Positions 1 to 5,232 of a stretch of DNA of 11,258 bases are shown here, one piece after another (position 1 is the stretch's first letter; each line of letters opens with the position of its first letter). The stretch covers positions 1 to 11,258 of the forward strand of contig JAISQX010000047.1 in NCBI GenBank assembly GCA_031273965.1, read 5' to 3'. A program made the position numbers and the translations under genes. The stretch comes from Clostridiales bacterium (GTDB lineage Bacteria; Bacillota; Clostridia; Christensenellales; JAISNN01). The notes beneath the pieces were generated by a model. It made no database searches and had not been told where the DNA came from. It saw nothing but the letters and a program-made list of their open reading frames with translations.

Positions 1-225
1 GAGGTCTTTTGCGACGAGGGGTGTCTGAGTATACCGGGCAGGTATGAGAGCACAAAAAGACCCGAAAAGGTAACGGTGAGAACATATTTGCGGGACGGGA
101 GCGTAGCGGAATATCGTGGTGAGAGAATGCTTGCGAGAGCGTTTTGTCATGAGATAGACCATTTAGACGGTAAGCTTTTTATAGATATAAACGCTGTCGT
201 CAACACGGGGAGCGGAGGCGAATGA
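1..225 (+). CDS. def: Peptide deformylase, C-terminal part (5' end outside window)
   Basis: Peptide deformylase is a metal-dependent cytoplasmic hydrolase that removes the formyl group from the N-terminal methionine of new proteins. The visible 74 residues hold two of the three family motifs: EGCLSIPG (residues 6-13 of the fragment, Cys8 being a metal ligand) and HEIDHLDG (residues 50-57, His50 and His54 metal ligands, Glu51 the catalytic acid/base). The first motif, GxGxAAxQ, would lie upstream of the window. The chain ends about 17 residues after HEIDHLDG, normal for short Firmicutes enzymes. The stop TGA (223-225) overlaps the ATG of fmt in an ATGA, so the two are translationally coupled, which fits their opposite steps in the formyl-methionine cycle. 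Confidence 0.97.
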   Translation, partial: EVFCDEGCLSIPGRYESTKRPEKVTVRTYLRDGSVAEYRGERMLARAFCHEIDHLDGKLFIDINAVVNTGSGGE

Positions 226-1136
226 AGATAGTCTTTATGGGCACGCCGGAATTCGCCGTGCCGTCTTTAAAAATTCTCGCGGATAACGGCTATAATATAG
301 CAGCGGTAGTCACCCAGCCGGACAGACCCGGCGGAAGAGGCGAAAAGATATGTTTTTCACCGGTCAAAGTATTCTCAATTAGCCGAAATATCAGAGTATT
401 ACAGTACGAGAGGATACGTACGGAAGGAATAGACGACATAAAAAATATCTCTCCGGATCTCATTGTCACGGCGGCGTACGGGCAGATATTGCCGCAGGAG
501 CTTATAGACATTCCAAAGTATGGAATAGTAAACGTACACGCTTCTCTTTTGCCTAAATATCGCGGAGCGGCGCCGATACAATGGGCGGTTATAAACGGAG
601 AAACGGAGACCGGCGTGACGATAATGAAAACCCGTTTGGCTCTGGACAGCGGAGAAATATTGCTTCAAAAAAAAATCGGGATAGGCGAAAAAGAAACGGC
701 GGGAGAGCTTTTTGTTCGTATTGCCGAGCTTGGAGCCGAGGCGCTTTTGGAAGGCGTCAAAGCAATCCAAGACGGAACGGCGGTATTTTATGAGCAGGAC
801 GAGGTCGCCGCGACGTATTTTTCGACGATAAAAAAAGAAGACGCGCGCATATCCTTTGAAAAAAGCGCGAAGGAAATAGTTAATTTTGTCAGAGGGATGA
901 GTCCGAATCCCGGAGCCTTTACGTATATAAACGGCGACAGGGTAAAGGTCTTTTTGGCGGAGGTCGAGGATATAGACGTAAATGACAGTAAAGTTGGGGA
1001 GATTATTGTCGCGGACGCTAAGCGGGGGTTGATAATCGCCGTGAAAGGCGGCGCGGTCAGACTCCGGGAAATACAATTTCCAAACGGGAAAAGGATGACA
1101 GATACGGCTTATTTGACCGGTCACGGTTTATTATGA
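222..1136 (+). CDS. fmt: Methionyl-tRNA formyltransferase
   Basis: Transfers a formyl group from 10-formyl-tetrahydrofolate to Met-tRNA(fMet), making the initiator tRNA. At 304 residues it is of usual length. The N-terminal catalytic Rossmann domain (about 1-205) opens with MKIVFMGTPEFAVPSL and carries the signature HASLLPKYRGAAPIQWA at 106-122. The catalytic Asn104, His106 and Asp142 expected for this family are all present. The C-terminal part (about 206-304) is the tRNA-binding OB-fold domain. The start overlaps the def stop; GGAGG at 214-218 is only 3 bases from the ATG, with a second purine run, GGGGAG, at 207-212. The segment before Asp142 reads GVTIMKTRLALDSGE, where most relatives have an MD-x-GLDTGD pattern, so that loop is divergent although the catalytic Asp is kept. 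It ends in a second ATGA overlap with rlmN. Confidence 0.97.
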   Translation: MKIVFMGTPEFAVPSLKILADNGYNIAAVVTQPDRPGGRGEKICFSPVKVFSISRNIRVLQYERIRTEGIDDIKNISPDLIVTAAYGQILPQELIDIPKYGIVNVHASLLPKYRGAAPIQWAVINGETETGVTIMKTRLALDSGEILLQKKIGIGEKETAGELFVRIAELGAEALLEGVKAIQDGTAVFYEQDEVAATYFSTIKKEDARISFEKSAKEIVNFVRGMSPNPGAFTYINGDRVKVFLAEVEDIDVNDSKVGEIIVADAKRGLIIAVKGGAVRLREIQFPNGKRMTDTAYLTGHGLL

Positions 1137-2227
1137 TAATGAAAAAAAGTTTACTTGAGCTGAATGAAAGCGAAATGACGGAACTTATGAGGTCGGTAGG
1201 GGAACCGACTTTTCGCGCGCGGCAGCTTTTTGAAAATCTTTATTCCGGAAAAAGCTTTGACGATATGACAAATATTCCGTCGGCGCTTAGGGATAAACTA
1301 AAAATAAATTATACTGATATTCCCGCTAAGATAGAAAAAAAGTTTTTTTCTAAGGACGGCACCGTAAAATACTTATTCTCTTTGGATGACGGAGAGCTTG
1401 TCGAAGGCGTGCTTATGACGTATAAGTACGGAAAAACCCTTTGCATCTCCACGCAAATAGGTTGCAGAATGGGTTGTGTGTTTTGCGCGTCGGGAATAGG
1501 CGGGCTTAAACGTAATTTAACGTCGGCGGAAATGCTTGCGGAGATAATAACCGTCAATGCAGATAACGCTTGCGGCAAAGACCGCGCGGTGACAAACGTC
1601 GTCCTTATGGGCAGCGGCGAACCGTTGGATAATTTTGATAATACCGAAAGATTTTTGCGCCTTATATCGGCGCCGTATACGTTGAATATCAGTGAAAGAA
1701 ATATATCTCTTTCAACGTCCGGGATAGTCGACGGCATAAGAGCTTTAGCCGATACGGGACACAAATTCAACCTTACAATATCGTTGCATGCGCCATGCGA
1801 CGAGATAAGAAACAAAATAATGCCGATAAATAAAAAATATGACATAGCCGGCGTTATCTCGGCGGCAAAATACTATTTTGAAAAGACAAAGCGCAGATTG
1901 ATATTTGAGTATTCGCTTATAGAGGGCATAAACGACGGAGCCGAAAACGCGCGGTTGCTGTGCAAGCTTTTGAAAGGACTGCCTTGTCACGTCAATCTTA
2001 TAAAATTAAATTCGGTAAAGGGTAAGAACTTAAGAGCGAGCGGCAACGATGACATTAAAGAGTTTTTAAGTATTCTGAATACGGGCGGAATTTCGAGTAC
2101 TTTGCGCCGTATAATGGGCGTGGATATAGAAGGGGCTTGCGGGCAATTACGGAGAAGGTTTGCCGGGTGTAATGACACAACACACAGTGATAAAGAGGGC
2201 GAGCAACCACAGCATACAGGGGTATAA
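1133..2227 (+). CDS. rlmN: 23S rRNA (adenine-2503-C2)/tRNA A37 methyltransferase RlmN
   Basis: Radical-SAM enzyme that methylates C2 of A2503 in 23S rRNA and of A37 in some tRNAs, using a dual-cysteine mechanism. The 4Fe-4S cluster motif CRMGCVFC is at residues 111-118 (Cys111, Cys115, Cys118). The SAM-binding stretch MGSGEPLDN follows at 159-167, SLHAP at 217-221, and the methyl-carrying cysteine is Cys336 in GACGQLR, equivalent to Cys355 of the E. coli enzyme. The first ATG (1133) overlaps the fmt stop; a second ATG at 1139 is an equally possible start, and no Shine-Dalgarno is visible, so translation probably depends on coupling. After ACGQLR the chain runs on for about 24 polar residues not typical of the family, ending at the edge of a foreign-looking segment; the 3' end may have been altered by recombination. 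Confidence 0.96.
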   Translation: MIMKKSLLELNESEMTELMRSVGEPTFRARQLFENLYSGKSFDDMTNIPSALRDKLKINYTDIPAKIEKKFFSKDGTVKYLFSLDDGELVEGVLMTYKYGKTLCISTQIGCRMGCVFCASGIGGLKRNLTSAEMLAEIITVNADNACGKDRAVTNVVLMGSGEPLDNFDNTERFLRLISAPYTLNISERNISLSTSGIVDGIRALADTGHKFNLTISLHAPCDEIRNKIMPINKKYDIAGVISAAKYYFEKTKRRLIFEYSLIEGINDGAENARLLCKLLKGLPCHVNLIKLNSVKGKNLRASGNDDIKEFLSILNTGGISSTLRRIMGVDIEGACGQLRRRFAGCNDTTHSDKEGEQPQHTGV

Positions 2228-2544
2228 AAATAAGATTTCACCACATTTGCACTTTCTTTGCAAATCATTTCAATATTCATTTTGACTACGTTCATCGTAG
2301 GCTAAATGCTACAGTTGAATATATCGGCGCTTTCTTAAGACTTGCTTTTGATACGAGCTATACGCAAGTTAAAAGCCAATCGCATGCTGAATTTTATATT
2401 AATAAAATTTTTAGCCCGATAAAAGAAAATCAGGAGTTATTTAATGAAATTGCTAAAGCGTTCCCAACTTCGCCGGTATGGCTGAAGTATGGAGAAAGCT
2501 ATTCAAATGTATGGTGGAATGCGATGACAAAACATGGTAAATAG
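2194..2544 (+). pseudogene. Start-less remnant of an unrecognised protein gene
   Basis: Reading in the frame of position 2194, the sequence stays open for 116 codons after an in-frame TAA (2191-2193) and ends at TAG (2542-2544), but has no ATG, GTG or TTG with a ribosome site near its beginning. From about residue 38 the translation looks like real protein: NATVEYIGAFLRLAFDTS, later SHAEFYINKIFSPIKEN and finally WLKYGESYSNVWWNAMTKHG. I do not recognise the family. Codon use differs from the neighbours (GCT for Ala and ATT for Ile, where flanking genes favour GCG and ATA), suggesting transferred DNA. It lies where relatives have prpC and prkC but resembles neither PP2C nor a Ser/Thr kinase. 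The most likely reading is the 3' end of a foreign gene left by an insertion/deletion. A chance open frame is possible but less likely given length and composition. Bases 2545-2635 hold nothing I recognise. Confidence 0.5.
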
Positions 2545-2626
2545 CGGCGAGTCATTGCGCATGTCACCGGCGGTACTATACAAATTATACAAACAGACCA
2601 TCGGAAACAGTTATGGAGAGAGCATA

Positions 2627-2632
2627 AGGAGG
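2627..2632 (+). promoter_or_regulatory. Shine-Dalgarno AGGAGG that sets the rsgA start
   Basis: A perfect AGGAGG lies 3 bases before ATG 2636, shorter than the usual 5-9 gap. Extending the reading frame upstream to 2534 adds 34 residues that do not match the RsgA N-terminus, while the ATG at 2636 begins MTGRINKGVAGKY, the normal start of the OB-fold. The site therefore decides the start despite its tight spacing. GGAGG before fmt has the same 3-base gap. Confidence 0.7.
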
Positions 2633-2635
2633 ATT

Positions 2636-3490
2636 ATGACGGGCAGGATTAATAAAGGCGTCGCCGGAAAGTATACCGTACAAGGTAAAAACGGAGAAAT
2701 ATTCCTCTGCGCGGCAAAAGGAAAGTTAAAGGCGGACGGCGAGATTTTTATCGGTGACGCAGTCGATTTTGACGAAAAAGATAGGATAATAACCAAAGTT
2801 TTTAAGCGTAAAAATTCTCTCGTAAGACCTTACGTGGCGAATATCGATATGGTTGTCATAGTGCTTGCCAATCTTCCCGAGCCGGATTTCCTTTTAGCCG
2901 ACAAGGTTATCGTCAACGCCGTTATGATGGATATAGAGCCAATTATTTGCGTGAATAAGACGGATTTGGACGACGGCGCGCTTAAGATGCGGACGCAAAA
3001 CAATTATGGCGAAATAGCGCGTATCATATATACGTCGGCGGCTTGCGGCGACGTCGGCGAGCTTTTGAACGCAATATCCGGAAAGACCGTTTGCCTTGCG
3101 GGGCAATCCGCCGTCGGCAAAACCTCGGTTTTGAACGCGTTGTTAAACTGCGAGGTCGGTCAAACCGGCGAATTGAGTGAAAAAACAAAGAGAGGCAAGC
3201 ATACGACCAGACACAGCGAGGTCTTTATACTCGGAGACGCTTTGGTTATCGATACGGCGGGTTTTTCGGAGCTTAGCATACCTTTGATAAATCCCGACGA
3301 GCTTTCCGGCTATTATGCCGATTTTATCGAATATTCTGAAAAATGCAAGTACAAGGGTTGTTCGCATACCGCCGAATCGGATTGCGCCGTAAAGGATGCT
3401 GTGAGCGAAGGTAAAATATTTAAAGAGCGGTACGAGCGTTATTTAGAATTGTATAAAAAACTCGGTGAAGAGTGGAAAAACAGATATTAA
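2636..3490 (+). CDS. rsgA: Ribosome small subunit-dependent GTPase A (RsgA/CpgA)
   Basis: Late-stage 30S ribosome assembly GTPase; its GTP hydrolysis is stimulated by the 30S subunit. The 284-residue chain has the family's three parts. An N-terminal OB-fold (about 1-72) ends in RKNSLVRPYVANID. A circularly permuted GTPase domain follows with G4 NKTDL (107-111) before the P-loop GQSAVGKTS (156-164), then the GKHTTRH switch and G3 DTAGF (206-210; DTPGF in most relatives). A C-terminal zinc knuckle has Cys237, Cys242, His244 and Cys250. This G4-before-G1 order is diagnostic. In Bacillus the gene follows prkC and its product is a substrate of that kinase; here the kinase gene is absent. The start was placed at 2636 from domain homology and the AGGAGG just before it. 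Confidence 0.96.
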   Translation: MTGRINKGVAGKYTVQGKNGEIFLCAAKGKLKADGEIFIGDAVDFDEKDRIITKVFKRKNSLVRPYVANIDMVVIVLANLPEPDFLLADKVIVNAVMMDIEPIICVNKTDLDDGALKMRTQNNYGEIARIIYTSAACGDVGELLNAISGKTVCLAGQSAVGKTSVLNALLNCEVGQTGELSEKTKRGKHTTRHSEVFILGDALVIDTAGFSELSIPLINPDELSGYYADFIEYSEKCKYKGCSHTAESDCAVKDAVSEGKIFKERYERYLELYKKLGEEWKNRY

Positions 3491-3525
3491 TTTTTAGTAT
3501 GCGTAAATTCGATAAGTGTCATGTT

Positions 3526-3590
3526 GGAAAGTAAAGCGCGGCTATTAGTTTTATGGAAAAATTTTTAAACTTTCCCTAAAAAACGCTTTA
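3526..3590 (+). other. Interleaved inverted repeats upstream of rpe (possible pseudoknot)
   Basis: The 120-base gap between rsgA and rpe contains two perfect 7-base complementary pairs: GGAAAGT (3526-3532) with ACTTTCC (3569-3575), and TAAAGCG (3532-3538) with CGCTTTA (3584-3590). Their order is A-B-A'-B', the topology of an H-type pseudoknot. The last arm ends 7 bases before the AAGGAG ribosome site (3597-3602) of rpe, so the fold could affect translation. A rival pairing (GGAAA 3555-3559 with TTTCC 3571-3575) exists and the repeats are short and AT-rich, so chance is a real alternative. No known riboswitch is recognised. Confidence 0.25.
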
Positions 3591-3610
3591 TTTCATAAGG
3601 AGAGAAAAAA

Positions 3611-4261
3611 ATGTTAAAGATAGCTCCGTCAATTTTGGCGGCGGATTTTGGGAAGATGGCGGAAGAGGTCGCATCGCTTGAAAAATGCGGCGCGGATATA
3701 ATACATTGCGACGTTATGGACGGCGTTTTTGTGCCGAACATAACGTTTGGAATGCCCATGATAAAAGCGGTGCGAAAAGCTTCGGGTCTTCCTTTGGACG
3801 TGCATCTTATGATAATCAACCCCGAAAAATATATCGATGAATTTATAGACGCCGGCGCGGATTGCATATCGTTTCATGTTGCGGCTACTCAAAAAACCGA
3901 CGATATTTTGAATAATATAAAAAAACGCGGAATAAAATCCGGGATAGCAATCAACCCGGATATTCCTTTGGAGAGCGTAAAGAGATATATTGAAAAAATA
4001 GATATGCTTTTGATAATGAGCGTATATGCGGGCTTCGGCGGGCAAAAATTCATATTCGAGAGCATAAAAAAGATAGAAAATGCCGCGGAACTTAAGAAAA
4101 AATATAACAAAAATCTCTTGATAGAGGTGGACGGCGGTATCAATACGCAAAACGTTTGGGACGTAGCGGCGGCGGGCGCGGATATTGCCGTCGCGGGAAG
4201 CTGCGTATTCGGAGCGGCGGACAGAGAGGCTTGTATAGCGACGTTAAAGGGAAGACAGTAA
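3611..4261 (+). CDS. rpe: Ribulose-phosphate 3-epimerase
   Basis: Interconverts D-ribulose 5-phosphate and D-xylulose 5-phosphate in the pentose phosphate pathway; a metal-dependent cytoplasmic TIM barrel. The 216 residues are of usual length. It opens with the family start KIAPSILAADF (Ser7 at the active site), then HCDVMDGVFVPNITFG at 32-47 (His32 and Asp34 metal ligands, Asp34 catalytic), DVHLM at 63-67 (His65), and the second catalytic aspartate Asp174 in VDGGIN. The phosphate-loop region reads MSVYAGFGGQKF, where nearly all relatives have VNPGFGGQ; the GFGGQ part is kept. AAGGAG at 3597-3602 sits 8 bases before the ATG. It is separated from rsgA by 120 bases, unlike the overlapping genes upstream, so it may have its own control. 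Confidence 0.97.
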   Translation: MLKIAPSILAADFGKMAEEVASLEKCGADIIHCDVMDGVFVPNITFGMPMIKAVRKASGLPLDVHLMIINPEKYIDEFIDAGADCISFHVAATQKTDDILNNIKKRGIKSGIAINPDIPLESVKRYIEKIDMLLIMSVYAGFGGQKFIFESIKKIENAAELKKKYNKNLLIEVDGGINTQNVWDVAAAGADIAVAGSCVFGAADREACIATLKGRQ

Positions 4262-4329
4262 TTTTAGTATTTTTTTTGAGACGGGCGCACGTGAAAAATA
4301 TAGACGGGAATTTTGGGAAGAAAGAAAAT

Positions 4330-4956
4330 ATGAATAAAAGAGCGATTATTGTTTTGAACGGCAAGTATCTTGCCGAAAGTGCGGATTTCCTTGACGCTTA
4401 TATCATATGCGCCGACGGCGGTTATAACCTTTTAAAAACCGCGGGGATAAAGCCCGATATAATAATAGGCGATAATGATTCGGCGGAAGACGCGGAGAGT
4501 ATCCCAAAGGACATAAAACGAATAAACTACGACAGAGAAAAGGATATGACCGACGGAGAAATATGCGTGAGATACGCGATAAAAGAGGGTTTCAAAAAGG
4601 TGACTCTTTTGGGCGCTCTCGGCGGGCGGCAAGACCATGTGGAGACAAATATAGCATTGGCGGCTCTCGCATCAAAGCTCGGCGCGGACACGATAATATA
4701 CGATAAGGACGTCGAAATACATTTAATCGACGAAAGAAATAATTGCTTTAGTAAAAAAATACCCAAGAATACTTTGATATCCATAGTACCTTTTTCACAA
4801 AGCGCGCATATAATAATGACAAGAGGACTAAAATATCCTTTAATTGACGCGCGGTTGAATAAGCTTTCGTCACTCGGTATTTCCAACATGGCGGTACAAG
4901 AGGACGTCGAGGTAAAAATATCCAAAGGCAGCGCGTTGATATTTATAAATACATAG
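4330..4956 (+). CDS. thiN: Thiamine pyrophosphokinase
   Basis: Transfers pyrophosphate from ATP to thiamine to make thiamine diphosphate, the cofactor of transketolase among others, which links it loosely to the adjacent pentose-phosphate gene. The 208 residues carry the family motifs in order: CADGGYNLL (about 25-33, ADGGAN in most), IIGDNDS (about 43-49, usually GDFDS), DREKDMTDGE (the K-D-x-T-D signature), and LGALGGRQDHVETNI (usually GxxGGRxDH). The C-terminal half is the beta-rich thiamine-binding domain, ending in ISKGSALIFI. The ATG at 4330 was chosen because homology begins there. The frame is open further upstream (GTG 4291, and into rpe), but that extension is not conserved in kind. 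The ribosome site is weak (purine-rich GGGAAGAAAG). Confidence 0.94.
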   Translation: MNKRAIIVLNGKYLAESADFLDAYIICADGGYNLLKTAGIKPDIIIGDNDSAEDAESIPKDIKRINYDREKDMTDGEICVRYAIKEGFKKVTLLGALGGRQDHVETNIALAALASKLGADTIIYDKDVEIHLIDERNNCFSKKIPKNTLISIVPFSQSAHIIMTRGLKYPLIDARLNKLSSLGISNMAVQEDVEVKISKGSALIFINT

Positions 4957-4971
4957 AGGGGAGTTTATTTT

Positions 4972-5046
4972 ATGCGCATTATCTGTATCAATCCGCCGAG
5001 GTTTATCAAATCGATATTCAGGATGTTCCGAAAAAAGAGAATTTAG
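4972..5046 (+). CDS. spoVM: Stage V sporulation protein M (24-residue amphipathic peptide)
   Basis: A 24-codon ORF starts 15 bases after the thiN stop, led by a strong AGGGGAG (4957-4963) 8 bases before its ATG. It reads MRIICINPPRF, then IKSIFRMFRKKRI. Bacillus subtilis SpoVM is a 26-residue peptide that lies in the same place, right after rpe-thiN. Aligned without gaps from the first Met, Ile6, Pro9, Phe11, Ile15 and Arg17 are identical and Lys10 is replaced by Arg; Pro9 is known to matter in B. subtilis. In that species SpoVM forms an amphipathic helix that recognises the convex forespore membrane and anchors the coat ATPase SpoIVA. The basic C-terminus and hydrophobic face fit this. It is easily missed because of its size. 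Confidence rests on position, length and ribosome site as much as on residue identity. Confidence 0.85.
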   Translation: MRIICINPPRFIKSIFRMFRKKRI

Positions 5047-5063
5047 AGCTGTAACGGAACATC
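5022..5063 (+). repeat. Nine-base inverted repeat spanning the spoVM 3' end
   Basis: GATGTTCCG (5022-5030), inside the spoVM coding sequence, is the exact reverse complement of CGGAACATC (5055-5063), with a 24-base loop that contains the spoVM stop. The right arm also forms the left arm of the terminator-like hairpin that follows, so the two folds exclude each other. This is a pairing seen in the sequence; function is inferred. Confidence 0.4.
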
Positions 5064-5081
5064 GTAACGCAGGATGTTTTT
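5058..5081 (+). terminator. Weak candidate intrinsic terminator after spoVM
   Basis: AACATC (5058-5063) pairs with GATGTT (5073-5078) around a 9-base loop, extendable by two G-T wobbles at the base, and leads into a run of five T (5077-5081). The stem is short, so termination would be inefficient unless helped. It is in the right place to end the def-to-spoVM operon. Confidence 0.4.
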
Positions 5082-5139
5082 GAGGATAAATAGGTTGCCG
5101 AGCCGTATATAGTTCAATATTCTTTATAAGTCAACAAAA

Positions 5140-5168
5140 AAAATCGTTTTCGGAAAAAAAACGTTTTT
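5140..5168 (+). terminator. AT-rich hairpin with T tract just before the next promoter
   Basis: CGTTTT (5145-5150) pairs with AAAACG (5158-5163) across a 7-base loop. After one T-T mismatch, AAAA (5140-5143) can pair with TTTT (5165-5168). The T tract runs into the -35 box of the following promoter. It may be a second, weak terminator for the upstream operon, or a regulatory site overlapping the promoter; the stem is AT-rich and could be chance. Confidence 0.25.
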
Positions 5169-5195
5169 GACATTATTCATGAGCTTTGTTATCAT
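5167..5195 (+). promoter_or_regulatory. Sigma-A promoter for the MBG surface protein
   Basis: TTGACA (5167-5172) is a perfect -35 box. TATCAT (5190-5195) is a -10 box with one mismatch to TATAAT, and the spacer is exactly 17 bases. Transcription should begin near 5202, giving a leader of about 30 bases to the GGAGGG ribosome site (5222-5227) and ATG 5233. The promoter marks the large gene as its own unit, separate from the housekeeping operon. It looks vegetative, not sporulation-specific. Confidence 0.85.
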
Positions 5196-5232
5196 TAGTC
5201 TATCTTGAAATTTTGACATTCGGAGGGACATA

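Noticed and set aside
399..1124. A 241-codon open frame on the minus strand inside fmt
   Set aside because: It is fully antisense to a clearly conserved gene, its translation resembles no family, and it has no ribosome site; it is a frame shadow of fmt.
2161..2227. RlmN tail as the beginning of a PP2C phosphatase (an SDKEG-like stretch)
   Set aside because: The likeness to the PP2C opening (SD-x-G, then NED) is only a few residues, and the frame stops at 2227 with no further PP2C motif.
2245..2265. ATTTGC/GCAAAT hairpin after rlmN as a terminator
   Set aside because: The six-pair AT-rich stem lacks a T tract and lies within the remnant reading frame.
2534..2635. Upstream in-frame extension of rsgA by 34 residues
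   Set aside because: The added residues do not match the RsgA N-terminus, and a strong Shine-Dalgarno lies inside the extension just before ATG 2636.
4156..4329. Longer thiN start within the end of rpe, or GTG 4291
   Set aside because: The extra residues are out-of-frame rpe sequence or unconserved; ThiN homology begins at the ATG at 4330.
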